A DNA stretch of 64,000 nt from Tetrapyrgos nigripes (lineage: Eukaryota; Basidiomycota; Agaricomycetes; Agaricales; Campanellaceae). Below are positions 13,348-24,560 of this stretch, piece after piece. Under the pieces are notes generated by a model that was given only the letters and a program-made list of their open reading frames with translations, did not search any database and had not been told where the DNA came from. The position numbers were made by a program, and so were the translations under genes. Positions within the stretch are counted from its first letter, which is position 1. Each line of letters begins with the position of its first letter. Location of the stretch: positions 33,329 to 97,328 of the forward strand of contig JAACJM010000294.1 in NCBI GenBank assembly GCA_013368315.1, given 5' to 3'.

Positions 13348-13373
13348 AAGCCCAGCCTGCACATCACTAGTGA
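13348..13373 (-). repeat. CACTA right terminal inverted repeat
   Basis: Reverse complement of the left end, with an intact CACTAGTG tip. The terminal bases form a palindrome (CATCACTAGTGATG) with the flank, which hides the exact border. Confidence 0.75.
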
Positions 13374-14033
13374 TGTCTGCTCGTAAGTGAGTCAGAATGG
13401 TCTGGCAGCAGTGGAATAGCAGACAGGTTGGAGGGTAGTCTCCCCTAGGCAGACTCAAGGCTCAGTACCCTTGCTTATTAAGAGTCTGCTAAAAAAACAT
13501 GCCGCATCTATAGGACCTTGGTGTTAATAAGTAGAAACTTTTGCACAGTGCTCTAGTGGCGAGAAACCACGTCAACTAAGTTCCTTAGTACCCTGTAACC
13601 TCATACTCCATTATAGCCATTATGGCTCTCTTTATAATCAACATCTTTTAATCCACATTCTTTTGGCTCCTACCTCTTACGAATGACACTTCCAAGCGGC
13701 TCCAGCAATCCTTCAACACCAAGAAGACTACCATTTTCACCATCCAAGCATACATGTAGTAACACCCAATCTGGCCGTCAGCATACACTCACCCTGGCTT
13801 CTTTCACATGTCTACCATCACCATGTGTAATGTGTGTGATGTGAGCAGTTCTGGGGAGAGAAGGAGGACTGTGCTGGCATGTACTCGAGACCATAGCTCA
13901 GCCCAAGCCTTGCTGTTGTTGTTGACCTCTTGAGCTTCTTTGATGATTTCGGAATTGAGGGCAGTGGCGCGAACATGAAATTTGTGAGTTTATGTTCCTA
14001 GACTGACCCTTAGTGTGCATAGCTTCATCAACA
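13374..14033. other. Intergenic, no gene recognised
   Basis: No ORF with recognisable content and no paired repeat ends were seen. The stretch separates the CACTA element from the Tc1 element. Confidence 0.4.
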
Positions 14034-14035
14034 TA

Positions 14036-15662
14036 CAGTGGGTCAAAAAATTGTCCACATGTTTCGCATTTTTGGAAAGATTGCCAATTTAAGCAATACT
14101 GAGTAGAGATATTAAAATGTGGTCAGTGATGGGCAGAAAGCCCTTGATAAACGCTACAATATTCTGTCTGTTTTGTCTTATTTGGCTTAAAACTCATGGA
14201 GATATGACTGATTTAAAATGGTATGTCATTTGGACAATTTTTTGACATGCAAGTGAAAATACAGAAAGTGCTAGCTCAGTACTTGGTATGCCCTCCTTTG
14301 GCCTTCAACACAGCCTCAATCCTTCTAGGCATGCTCCTGATCAATTTCTGACAATCTTCTTCTGTGATTTCATCCCACTTTTCAGCTGCTCTGTCCCATA
14401 TTTCCCAAACTCCAGAGGGTGCTGTGTCATATCCATTGAGCTTGTGTTTGAGGGTTGTCCAGAGGTGTTCAATGGGGTTCAGGTCAGGAGATTGAGCAGG
14501 CCAGCTCATGCAATGGATGTTGTTGTCTTCAAACCACTTGGTGGCCAGTTTTGACTTGTGTTTAGGATCATTGTCTTGCTGAAAAATGGCCACCTCTGGA
14601 TCAACACCCAAAATATCCATGCTCTCCAGAAGGTTGTTCTCCAAAATGTCCACATACTGCTCTGCATTCATCCTGCCCTCCACCTCTGCCATGTTTCCAA
14701 CTCCTTCCCACCCCATACATCCCCACACCATGATATTTCCTCCTCCAAATTTGACTGTTTCCACCACATTTCTCTCTCCCAAGGATTCACCCTTCCTCCC
14801 CCACACATAATGCTGTCCATCTGACCCATATCGATTGATTTTAGTCTCATCTGACCAAATAACCCTTTTCCAGTCATCCACAGTCCAGTTTCTGTACTTC
14901 TGTGCAAAGTTTAAACGAGCCTTCCTGTGAGCTGCAGTGAGTTTGGGCTTCTTCTTCGTTTTAGATGTGTCCACATCATGCCTGAGAAGGGAATTTCGAA
15001 TGGTTTGGGTGGAGACAGGTTGGTCAAGGAGGGGATTGATGTTTCTGGCCACTTCTGTAGCATTTTCAGCTTTGCCAGTGTTGATTTGTTGGATAGCAGC
15101 ACGTTCATCAGTGGTAGACAGCTTTCTAGGACGCCCTGCTTGATGGTTCTCCTTGTCAGGATACATCTCTTTGGCCAGAGAAGCAATCTTTGACTTGGAT
15201 ACCCCAGTTTTAGCAGAGATTTCCCTGGATGAAGCAGAAGTTTGGAGGAGAGAGAGGATATTGTCTTTCTGGGTGGATGTGATGGGTCTCATGATTTGAT
15301 GAGGGCTATAGAACAACTGGATGCCCTTATATATGGTCCAGCTGGCAGCTATGATATCATTATGATGTAGCCATTGCATCATTGTACAACTCCACTTATG
15401 ATGTCATCTATGAGACATCACATAGTTACAATACTGATTTTGAAGTGGCAACTCAAAAAATTGTCCAAATGACATACCATTTTAAATCAATCATATCTCC
15501 ATGAGTTTTGAGCCAAATAGGACAAATAAAACAGATTATTGTAGCTCTTATCAAGGGCGTTCTGCCCATCACTGACCACATTTCAATATCTCTACTCAGT
15601 ATTGCTTAAATTGGCAATCTTTCCAAAAATGCGAAACATGTGGACAATTTTTTGACCCACTG
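14036..15662 (-). mobile_element. Tc1/mariner element, apparently complete
   Basis: The element is bounded by TA dinucleotides (14034-14035 and 15663-15664), the usual Tc1 target duplication. Its terminal inverted repeats are about 215 bp long, starting CAGTGGGTCAAAAAATTGTC at both ends and differing at only about a dozen positions by eye. The words GGACAATTTTTTGA recur at the inner ends of the repeats. One uninterrupted transposase gene lies between them on the minus strand. Long, well-kept repeats and an open gene suggest recent activity. Confidence 0.93.
14276..15292 (-). CDS. Tc1-family transposase (DD34E), intact
   Basis: The enzyme cuts and pastes the element through a DDE catalytic domain in the nucleus. 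ATG 15292 gives 338 aa, the usual Tc1 length; the open frame runs 30 codons further upstream (to 15382), but that part lies next to the inverted repeat and is less likely to be used. The N-terminal third carries two helix-turn-helix-like stretches (around SASSREISAKTGVSKSKI and VSTQTIRNSLLR) with a GRPRK basic hook between them. The catalytic residues are all present: D in IWSDETK, D in FQQDND, and E in SPDLNPIEHLW exactly 34 residues later. A WGCM block lies in between. No frameshift or stop is seen, so the element may be autonomous. Confidence 0.93.
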   Translation of the reverse strand: MRPITSTQKDNILSLLQTSASSREISAKTGVSKSKIASLAKEMYPDKENHQAGRPRKLSTTDERAAIQQINTGKAENATEVARNINPLLDQPVSTQTIRNSLLRHDVDTSKTKKKPKLTAAHRKARLNFAQKYRNWTVDDWKRVIWSDETKINRYGSDGQHYVWGRKGESLGERNVVETVKFGGGNIMVWGCMGWEGVGNMAEVEGRMNAEQYVDILENNLLESMDILGVDPEVAIFQQDNDPKHKSKLATKWFEDNNIHCMSWPAQSPDLNPIEHLWTTLKHKLNGYDTAPSGVWEIWDRAAEKWDEITEEDCQKLIRSMPRRIEAVLKAKGGHTKY

Positions 15663-15909
15663 TAATGCAGACATACAATATCAAGCTCAAGAGCATTGGT
15701 TGGACAAACAATCAATATTGCTGGATCACTGTCAAACCAGCACTCAAAATCAGGTGCTAGAGCTTAGTTAAGACCAATCTGTCATAGAAGAACAGCTAGA
15801 AGTGCTATTATTCCAGTTCTTCCAGATCTGCACACTGTCCATACAAATACATCCTGCTTGTCTAGAATGCTTGCAGCAGCTTTTATGCTGACATCATGAG
15901 GGTCATATG

Positions 15910-16442
15910 TAGTGTTGTAATGGTTTGGCTATGGTCCACTCTGGCTCGGCTCTTGCAAAAAGCCGAAAAATCGACTTAACTCCGACTCAAGTCATTTAGA
16001 GCCGGTGCAAAATCACTTATGGCCAGGAGGTTGGGAGAAGGTGTACGGTGTATGGCCTCAAGGATAAATTAAGCTCTGAAAAAGCATGGCCCAGTCATTG
16101 GATAGCATATCTACCTTGTGAGCAAGTAGATATACCATTTCCAGGGAACTCGGGGTTAAATTACCCATGGGAATATACCAAATATAGACAGAGCGAATAT
16201 TCGCGACGGGTCTTTCAATTGCAAAAGTCCTTTCGACATGCGTCAAAGGCTTAGAAAGTCATGGCTTATGATAGATTAGATCCCTCTCGTACTTCAGAGA
16301 CCATTATGCGCTTCTTTCACTCAATAATTTTCTGCTCATTAATGTCAACTCTAACCGACTCTGAGCTGGAACCAAGCCGCAGCTCAAAAACCGGCTCGGC
16401 TCGTCGGCTAGCCGGAGTCGAGCCGGACCGCTTACAACACTA
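15910..16442. mobile_element. hAT-type MITE with perfect 8-bp duplication
   Basis: A 533-bp non-coding element. Its ends are inverted (TAGTGTTGTAA at 15910 and TTACAACACTA ending at 16442), continuing into imperfect inverted GGCTCGGCT-rich blocks. It is flanked on both sides by GTCATATG (15902-15909 and 16443-16450), an exact 8-bp target duplication as made by hAT transposases. It encodes no transposase, so it would depend on an element elsewhere. Confidence 0.88.
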
Positions 16443-16450
16443 GTCATATG

Positions 16451-17005
16451 GGAGATGGTTCTGACCAAGTTCGCAACAAGTAGACTGTCCCGCAGTTGAG
16501 TTAAAGGAAAAAGGATTGTCAGCGTCAATGGAAGCGCTCATGGACGCGCTCCAGGTAAGACGCGTTTATTGCGTTTATTGAAAAATTTTCATTATCTCTG
16601 AAAAACGTGAATTGCACCTGACTTAAATCCGAGCTACGGTAAGGGCGGTGGGAGTTTATAAGACTAGGTTGGAGGGCCATTGTGCATGGGAAAAAGTACT
16701 GTGCGCGCGGAAAAGGAGGAGAGTGGTGAGCTCGTCGTTGTCAGCGACGCAGGCAAGCAAATACCACGTTGGTGTCCACCAAAATCGAGAGCTCTATAGG
16801 AGTGCACCAGAATATTTCGTGTACGAAGATTCGGTAGGATAGAGGAAGAACTGGGCTGGATGCTGCAGTTTTTATTTTGGATGACGTCCCAACGGAAAGC
16901 AGGTGGGAATGTTAATGGATACCGTGGCGTAATACATTTCTTGTGAGCTACATTATACATAGTACTGTTTCCTTCTGTTCCCTTCGTCAAGATGAATGCA
17001 AAGCT
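16451..17005. other. Intergenic, downstream flank of the formamidase gene
   Basis: Short ORFs on both strands (16648-16842, 16664-16990) have no recognisable motif. It probably contains the 3' end of the formamidase transcript. Confidence 0.4.
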
Positions 17006-19722
17006 CTAGAGCACACCATCGCTCCTGATAGCACACTGACCAAAGTCCAACTTTTTCAGGCCTTCTTCCTTCGGCATGATGTCCTGTGTAAAGTTGAAGA
17101 AGAACCACTACAGTGAGCTGTATCAAACGTAGCTTACATGGTCAAAGATTCCCGTCGGTATTGCCAGCGTCACGCATGCGTTGGGAGAATCCTAGGCAGA
17201 TAATCAGTCACTGACATCCCTCAATATATCAGTAATGCAAAGAGCTTACCACCACGGCACCTACATGACTTTCGACCGGGGCAGCAGAGAGTAAGAGGTC
17301 TTTGAGAGAGCACGGTTAGACATTAACCAGATATGACGGGTACCACTTACAGGCTTGTTCTCGAGCTAAACGCATATGTTTGATTGTCAACTCTAGACAG
17401 AATCTGATCGATTTACGCACTATAGCCAATCTAGTGTAATGTAAAGAGCAAGAATTAGTCCACCTTCCCAAAGAATTACACCGCGAGTCTACTCGCCTTC
17501 ATTAAGTATGCAATAGCATTAAGAGCAGCTTGCTTGTACGCGACCGTGCTAGCCAACAAAGAATCAAATGACGCTGTTAGCAGACCCTGAGCGACGGACG
17601 ACTGCGACAAAAACTCACGCGTCCATGTTATACTGTTTTCCGTCACCGTCTTGTAGGGCACTCAGTTAATCCAAAGATGCAGATGCAAAAAGGAGACATA
17701 CGATAATCCACGCTGATACCCTCAAAAACGAGCTTTTGAGAGTAGAGAGGATCAATAGGCGAAGGCTGTAGAATTGATGGGCATATCAAGGTGTCGTCCT
17801 ATAGGTAAACACACAGCACTTACTACAAAGATAGGCTGCTTCAGGGCAAACTTCTCCACACCGCCTTTGATGATGCTAGTCTTGAAGGTGATGATACCGG
17901 CCTACAGGAAAGACGATATCAAAACAAGGTCTTCAGAAAGAGACGTGGTATCCCACCATTTCAATAGCACCACAGAATGATAACTGAGCAGACGACCTTG
18001 TAAATAATAAACAGTCCCCGATGAGTCTTGACATAGCGTACCTCGCCCTAAAATTGAGACAGTTTAGTATACATCGACACGCAGCGCCAAAAGCAAGCAC
18101 TCACATCACCCTGAGAGAAATGAAGATCCCCTACAGACAAGTTTGCACCTTTCACGAAAACGGGGAAGTAGCAACGAGAACCCCTGCACGGTTACAAAAC
18201 GAGGACATCATCAGTCAGGCTTTAGTCAAGGACACATCGCATCATACATACACCCCACAACCGCACTCACCTCGAAAGGTTCTTAATGTCACAATTTCCT
18301 CCGTGTTCCCTTCCAGGAATCGTCCTCGCACCCTCCTTTCCAATTTTCTCTCTAACATCATCAGGCAAGTCTTGACCAACGTGTGCCCCAGTCGGGTTAG
18401 GCGCGAAGGCAACGGGAGGAACAGCATTGGCGTGTGCTTCAATCAAAGCGCCTTCACGTTTGTTCCATGTAGCGAGCAATTCGGCGGATGGAGCTGTACC
18501 GATGAGACCTGGATGGGAGACACCGGCGAAACGCACGCCGGGGATGTGTCGAGAGCTAGCATAGATCCCTGAATGGATAGGTAAGTCAGCTGGAAGAATG
18601 GGAAAGGTGACGGATGAAGAGATGTACCATGAATGTCCCAGATGGCTTTACAGGCCCTACTCTTAAATTCTCGTGCTTCAGACAGATGGAAGAGGCGTAC
18701 ACGTCAGAATCAGACAATGACAACGATGTGACCACAATCATTACCGAAAAGACCACCGCCATTCTCGAGCTCAAAGATACCCTGCATATAAATACAAGTC
18801 AACAGGCATCAAAGGTAAACGAAGTCAAGACCACGCACAGTATATCCCCAAGGCATCTTCTCAAATGGGACAACTGCAAATAAGGCGAGCCCATCGTTTT
18901 CAGTACCTTGTTTCCGTCGGGAACAGCTGAGGGAGTTCCTCACCATCCAAGATATCAACCACCAAACAGTCTCCCGGTTCAGCACCTTCGACGGCAACGG
19001 GTCCAGAAAGGTTGTGCACTTTGGACAAATCGACATCTCTAATGTCGTCACTTGCTGCGAATATCGAAGAAAGCACCTTACATTAGTATCAAGATCTACA
19101 AGAGAAGACACTGTTACACGCACTGTCATTGTTGCCAATCTGAGCACCAGTCCAATCTGCATTTCCCCCGCATCATCAACGACCTCTGTCCCGATAACAC
19201 ACTGGCCAGACTTGACTAGGAAGAAGGTCGACTCACCGACGCATTCCACTTTGAAGACCTGCCATGGCAATGAGTAAATCGTGCGTACGGAAATTGAAAG
19301 TGATGACCACATACGTCTCCAGGCTTCACGGTCACAAAAGGAGGGATATCAGGGCTTTCGGCAAGGTAAGACACGCTTATACTTCCAGCAGCCAGTACAT
19401 CTGGAGAATATAACTCACTGCCAGCGGTTATGCAGACCCTAGACAAATCCGGACAAATGACGTTAGCGACCATGTAGACGAGAGGTCTTCAGGACAAACG
19501 AACCCTTTGCTGGTCTGCTGGTCTGCAAATAGTAACATTGAGAGAAATTCAGGGATTTAGAGATAGTCCTCGGTCCAAGTCCTTGAAGTGTTCCTGCTCA
19601 CATGAAAGGATCGACCTGTCCAAATCATATTGAGTCGCCAGACTTTGCTTGACACGCAAGGGAAAGAATAGCGCACCTTAATCACCGTAGGATGAGGAAC
19701 AGAGTTTGCTTGAGTCGCCATG
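17006..19722 (-). CDS. Formamidase (FmdA/AmdA family), multi-exon
   Basis: The enzyme hydrolyses formamide to formate and ammonia in the cytosol and serves nitrogen scavenging. The start ATG at 19722 opens MATQANSVPHPTVIK. Small exons then give GLHNRWH, PFVTVKPGDV (about 19350), VECVDWTGAQIGNND (about 19160), LSGPVAVEGAEPGD (about 18990), then GGGLFA, WDIHGIYASSRHIPGV and RFAGVSHPGLIGTAP (about 18520). The family signature EHGGNCDIKNLSR follows at about 18280. Downstream lie LSVGDLHFSQGD (about 18130), SFCGAIEM (about 17960), AYKQAALNAIAYL (about 17530) and the C terminus DIMPKEEGLKKLDFGQ with TAG at 17008-17006. At least thirteen exons separated by about 50-100 bp GT-AG introns are needed; no frame break was seen. 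I did not fix every splice border, and one or two tiny 5' exons (VDPFM, DQQTSK) are tentative. Confidence 0.9.
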
Positions 19723-19803
19723 AGGAGTCTTCAAGAGGTTATAGACAGTCTGAGAGGTCTTGAGAGTAAATGTCTCAAATGGCCCCGTACTACATACAAC
19801 GCT

Positions 19804-19811
19804 CTTATATA
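19804..19811 (-). promoter_or_regulatory. TATA-like box upstream of formamidase
   Basis: TATATAAG on the minus strand, about 80 bp upstream of the formamidase ATG. Distance and sequence suit a fungal core promoter. Confidence 0.45.
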
Positions 19812-20295
19812 CTCATCATGGGTGTGGGTGTGAGATTTCTTAGCCATCTGACGAGGGAAATTGATAAGGACGGGCTTCGATTCTTGGAATTCGAAATGAT
19901 CATCATTGAGAGATAGCGTAGGGAAGATAAGAACAGGGCGGTGCCGTGAGCGTAAACCAGAATAGGCTTATAGAGGTCATGAGTCTCAGTGCCAGAAAGA
20001 ATATATAAAGCTCACTTTGGTAGACATCTCCTAACCAAGCACGAAGGTCATTGTGAAGGACGCAGAGACCACGTAATGACAATATTTGCCAGGGCCAAGA
20101 CTTGGAAAACTCGACGCCGGCGGCACTTGGGTCTAACTTGAGTCACACATTGACCTCGGACGGGGAAATAATAAAGACATCGCATTGGGATTTGGGATTT
20201 TGTACAGGGAAGAAAGAATATGTTTAAGGGTACCCAGCCGTAGGTCGAGGTATCGCATCACGGAACAGAAGAGGTTAAGTATAGGATAACTGTGA
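19812..20295. other. Intergenic region between formamidase and the next minus-strand gene
   Basis: It would carry the formamidase promoter and the 3' flank of the small gene ending at 20296. No further motif is recognised. Confidence 0.4.
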
Positions 20296-20764
20296 TCAGA
20301 GATGTCTTGATGTTGACGGGTTTGAAGATGCCTCCTTGGTCTCTTCAGGACATGAATGCTTCACCTGTCATGGTATACATCGATTATCCAATGCATCGCA
20401 CTTAATGGACAACAACTCACCAATACCGTCAACTCCCCTCCCAGATTCTCAGACCAGGATTCTTGATTCTTCCTGCGACTTGCCCAAAGCCTTCTTCAGA
20501 GCTTGAGCTTTTCTCGAACATACCTCCAAACTTCTCTGCTATTTGTGCGAATTCCATCTCCTGAGCCAGTCGGGAATCTTGTCGTATAGATTCCAACATA
20601 GTTACACGCAGTGAATCTCCTTTAGCAAACTTTTTCCACTTGAACTGAAGTTATACAAAATCCCTCAGCGAAGGCGAGAAAAAACGGCACTCCCAGAGGA
20701 GCCTGTAATGATGTAATGGATCGGTGTTCTTAGCTTTGTCAAGTCTTCCGTACTGTTTTGCCAT
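20296..20764 (-). CDS. Small unassigned gene, structure uncertain
   Basis: Coding-like exons can be joined on the minus strand. One exon holds KWKKFAKGDSLRV and QDSRLAQEMEFAQIAEKFG (about 20640-20520). A GTATGT...CAAG intron of about 62 bp leads to ESWSENLGGELTVL (ending 20421), and a further GTGAGT...ACAG intron leads to VKHSCPEETKEASS with TGA at 20298-20296. The phases agree at both junctions. Upstream, ATG 20764 opens MAKQYGRLDKAKNTDPLHHY in the same frame, but a TAA falls between this part and the first exon, so either an undetected intron or a nonsense mutation separates them. The protein would be about 115 aa. I do not recognise the family. Confidence 0.4.
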
Positions 20765-21382
20765 GCAGGTAAAATGTTTGAAGAGACTGTCTTATAGGAT
20801 GTTTGAGGTAAAGACGGGACTGGTTGATGAGTGGCAAGGGGAAGAGAAGCGAGATGGAAGTAGAGAAGAAAGAGGCCTTACGCGTTCGTAATCATTGTGG
20901 TCATCAATCAACTCAACCTAACTTTAGCTCATCCCTGCAAGCTCTCAGACCACTAGTACTCTGCGTTTTTGAAGGCTCAGGAACAGCCTTATTGCACCCA
21001 TTGCCCGTAAGATACACTATCAACTGATACATCTCAAGTGCTACACTTTGACATCCCAAAAAACTTTTTAAAAAAGAAAAAGATAAAAAGTACTACATCG
21101 CCTATAACCATGAACATAGAAAATCCGGAAGAACCAAAAGAAAGTTTTCGCTTAAGTATCTAGTAAAGTGCAAATCTGAGGTCAAGTATAAAAGTCCTCA
21201 GCTCAACACCAAGCTCACTGTTTGCAGTTTGAGCTTGACCCATTAGTAGTGGTCGTACGTCTGCTGGAGCTGTCTCGAGCTCTCCGCTCGTGCTTGACGC
21301 GGTTCTATGTGTGAACGAGCCTCTTAGAACAATCCAAGCCAAATGAGAAAATTGACGAAAAAGCAAATCATCAACCAAGAGC
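20765..21382. other. Intergenic
   Basis: No supported gene. ORF 20824-21027 on the plus strand has no recognisable content. Confidence 0.35.
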
Positions 21383-21688
21383 CTAGGAAAAATCACCGTT
21401 TCTTGACACTTGTACACGTACAGCCTTAAGCTTAAGCTTCTGTCCCTCCGCCATGCCCTTCTCAAAAGCCTCCTTCGCCTTGACCTCAGCAGCTCCTTCA
21501 GCAGCCTCCATCTCCTCTTGAACCTCCTCCAACTCATATTCCAACTCCTCTCGTAGACACTCTACTTGAGTAAACTCGAGTAAGAGTTCTTTATGATTGT
21601 GATGAAGAGCCAAAAATGCTCCTTCGGAGTATTGACTCTTGAGCGCGTATTTCCAGATTTCGGATACGGGTCTGCGAATTGCTTCCAT
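21383..21688 (-). CDS. Hypothetical Glu/Ala-rich coiled-coil protein or last exon
   Basis: The 101-codon frame starts at ATG 21688 (MEAIRRPVSEIWKYAL). It has a strongly acidic, helix-favouring stretch (LREELEYELEEVQEEMEA at about residues 44-61, then AKEAFEKGMAEGQKLKL) expected to form a coiled coil, and it ends VSRNGDFS. The composition looks protein-like rather than random, but no family is recognised. It may be the 3' exon of a longer minus-strand gene. A TGACT microsatellite lies just upstream at about 21764-21785. Confidence 0.4.
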   Translation of the reverse strand: MEAIRRPVSEIWKYALKSQYSEGAFLALHHNHKELLLEFTQVECLREELEYELEEVQEEMEAAEGAAEVKAKEAFEKGMAEGQKLKLKAVRVQVSRNGDFS

Positions 21689-22140
21689 CTGGCGATTTCG
21701 TTTTTGAGAGTAGAGAGTGGTTAGAAAGAGGCCTTAACTGGGACACCGATGTACATGAGATGACTTGACTTGACTTGACTTGACATACCTCCTCTCACTC
21801 TTGACGTGAGCTCGTTCTTCTGGAGCCTCATTCGGGGGGCATGATTTCAGATATGGTTTCCAGTAAGTAAGAAGTAAGTTAATAATGGCGAGTGTCGCTG
21901 AAGGCCGAAAACACTAGCCGACACGGTAAGTACTAGGACGTGGAAGGAAAGGGGCGTTTTGATCTCGTGATCGCGACGAAGCAGATTTTCACTCGGGGAC
22001 AGTCGGCAAAAAGTCAGGGTGAGTACTCCTCACGGCGATGAGGACGACCGCTTCGGGTACAGGAATCGAAGCCGCCAAGCCATGCAGAAGGATCATGCAA
22101 AATCATACAAAGGTCTGAGTACATTGTCCTGACCGATTAC

Positions 22141-22362
22141 CTACCCAGAGGAGTCATAAGAAAGTATGGTAACCAGCGTGTAGTACGCCATTCCAGACCG
22201 GAACGTTAAAATCTTCACGTAGTCTTGGTCTTGCTGGTTGAAGACCCTGTCCCAGTCATACGCTTGAAGTTCTGCTTCAAGTTTGCAGAGCTTCAGGTCA
22301 AATTTTAAAATTTGAGTACGCTTGGTCTTCTGCCAGTGCTTGGCTGAGCTTTGATCATGCAT
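22141..22362 (-). CDS. Small hypothetical ORF
   Basis: ATG 22362 opens a 73-codon frame rich in Lys, Gln and Asp (MHDQSSAKHWQKTKRTQ), with a hydrophobic MAYYTLVTILSY near the end. The stop overlaps a potential donor (GG|GTAGGT), so it may be one exon of a gene whose other parts I cannot place. No family is recognised. Confidence 0.25.
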   Translation of the reverse strand: MHDQSSAKHWQKTKRTQILKFDLKLCKLEAELQAYDWDRVFNQQDQDYVKILTFRSGMAYYTLVTILSYDSSG

Positions 22363-23250
22363 CTTGAGTTATTGCTTGAAGAATCTGCAATGGTTTGCGT
22401 GATCATGAATGAATGAGGACGACCAGATGATCATGAGAAAAAGACAACGACAACGACAACTATAGCAAGGAAGCTGAGCTCACCACCTAAGTTTCCACCG
22501 GTCGTACCCAAGGCTACCCTTTTTAGACGTTTTTATCACGAGCAGGGTAAGGTTTGTCTTGGCCGGATTCTCAGTCTTGACTCGGACTTGACGGCCTTCC
22601 AAAAGTAAACAAAACATATAAATGGTAAAGGTAAATGCAAATTCATAAAAGGGACAGGGACGAAGACGAGGACATTGTGACGAAGGCATATATATGCATG
22701 GTGAAGGGGAGAAGAGGATAGAAGATACTTGGAAAAGATAACACGGATTGAAATTTGAAACGGCCCGGGGGGGGAGGGGGGGACAGGTCACAGATCAGAT
22801 ACAAGATACATTGATACATTGATACTGAAAGGTAGAAATGGCAAAAGATATGATGGATTGGGAATGGGAAAGGGATGTGAAAGGAATATGATTATGGTTA
22901 TGGTTATGGTTATGGTCATGTTTATGCGACTACATGTACGTATACGTATTGTCACTTGCGTGTGGATGACATTGATAGAAGGATGATGGGAGTATAGCAA
23001 GGGTTAGGGAAGGCCTAACGATACAGAATTGCAAGGCAAGGAAAGAGGAAAGAGGAAAGAAAACGATATCCAAGGACGTGTGCGTGTATCAGGAGTATGA
23101 GGGAAATGCGAGAAAGGACTCAATAGAAAGGAGAAAATAAAATAAAAGAAGAAAGAAAGAAAGAAAGAGAGAGAGAAAGAAGAGAGTGGAGCCACCGCGT
23201 GCAAAACAGCAACTCACGATCGCGACTGCCAGCTGAACCGACCATCCCCT
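22363..23250. other. Simple-sequence-rich stretch, no gene
   Basis: It contains a GGTTAT run (about 22890-22920), a poly-G tract (about 22770-22782) and a GAAA/GA run (about 23150-23185). The minus-strand frames here are pyrimidine-rich translations with no domain. Confidence 0.4.
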
Positions 23251-23952
23251 CTACTCAAGCAGATTACTCGCAGCCAAAGGTAACGAATCCGCAGCTTTCT
23301 CGACGATGAACTGCTTGGCAGTGCATAGATTAGCATAAGTACTAGATCCATTCGCAAGAAAATAAACTCACCGACACAGACACAGACATCTGCTCCTGCT
23401 CCTGCAAACCCCGGGCCCCCCTAGTAGTCGGGACATATTCCTTATTAACAGAATAATACCCCCTATACTTGAACCGTCGTTGACCTTCATCCGAGTCACT
23501 GATGCCTAGTACTTCCTCAAAAACAAGCCAATCCGCTCTCCCCCATTCCGTATTATCCAACACTGCGAGATATTCTTCTAATTTGACGATACACTCGGCG
23601 TTTGGACGTAAGAAGACACGCACACACAGGCTACGCGGTGGGTCGTCATGCTCATGCTCACTGGGCTGGAAATGGAAGGAGCTGAGGTTGCCTTTGATGA
23701 GATCGTTTTTGAGAAGGATGAAGGATGGGATTTTGGCGTATGTGGATATCTATGAAAGGGGGAGGGGGAGTCAGTCATGGATAATGTGAATGAACGAAGG
23801 AGTAGCTTAAATTATATACTTACCTGCTGGATTTGTTGACGCGTATAGGTCCCTTGGTCTTGATCTGCGTCATCGTGTTCAGCTGGGGCGTCAGATTGTT
23901 GCGACTGAGCGACGACAATGAAGTCATTGTCTTGAGCGCTGGGGCTGGGCAT
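23251..23952 (-). CDS. Hypothetical protein, three exons, ~188 aa
   Basis: Exons 23952-23824, 23749-23372 and 23310-23251 join in phase 0 with GTAAGT/ATAG and GTGAGT/GCAG borders. The first exon is acidic and disordered (APAEHDDADQDQG). The second carries the ordered core (LCVRVFLRPNAECIVKLEEY, then WLVFEEVLGISDSDEGQRR), and the last ends in AADSLPLAASNLLE. The frame is open a little upstream of the chosen ATG, and a further 5' exon near 24060-24125 is possible. No family is recognised; the spliced consistency argues for a real gene. Confidence 0.5.
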
Positions 23953-24560
23953 AGGTGACTGGATGACTAGAGGTGGCTGCGGAACAACGAGATGATAAAC
24001 TTGAACAGGAGGGCATTAAGCATTCGAGTCAGGGATGACTGAGGGGGATTACTTACTGTAAGGGGAGAGTGGGATGAAGAGCCGTGAATGATGTCGAGGT
24101 GATAGTGGGGGAGTCAGAGAGGAAGGAGGAGGAGAATTATTCGAGACGAGGACGCGACGCGACTAAATGGGCGAGGAAAGCACGATAACGTGACGAGTAC
24201 AAGGCGTACCGAAAGCAGAGGACAATTACGAAGGTATACCCAAAACCGCCATATTAGGACCATGGACCAACACACGAGGTCATTGTTCGTACTATCCCAA
24301 AGATTGCCCAAAGAGGAAATCAGAGTCGGAGTAGTCATTTTCTATTGTCCCTATTGTTGCCGTCCACGATGAGGTCAATACGGTCAATCACCAATTACCG
24401 AGTTTTGGATTTGGAAGACAGAAGTGGTCAGGTCAAAGAAGTTTTTTTTGATGAATTTGGGAAAAAGTGGCATTTTCATTGCGAGTATAACAAATAAATA
24501 TAGAACTCTAGAAGATTCCTGGTGAGTGTAGGCCTTGGAAAGATTAGGAGGACATGGAAC

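Larger units (their letters stand above)
4677..13373 (+). mobile_element. CACTA (EnSpm-type) DNA transposon, decayed
   Basis: The ends are inverted copies: CTAGTGATGTGCAGGC plus a TTGGGCTT stretch at 4680-4703, and the reverse complement at 13348-13373, where the terminus reads CACTAGTG. At the left end the terminus is altered by one base (CATCTAGTG). Both subterminal zones carry repeated TCTGAC/GGCCAGAA-like words, typical of this superfamily. Inside lie a Tnp2-type transposase gene (5000-9918) and a second gene (about 10081-12560), both broken. A 3-bp target duplication is not clear because the right end is palindromic. An LTR copy (7777-9374) is nested inside. Confidence 0.8.

Noticed and set aside
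15293..15382. Longer Tc1 transposase start at 15382
   Set aside because: ATG 15292 gives the family length and starts just before the helix-turn-helix region; the extra 30 codons approach the inverted repeat.
16664..16990. 108-codon minus-strand ORF beyond the formamidase gene
   Set aside because: No motif; it lies in the 3' flank of formamidase and has no splice or repeat support.
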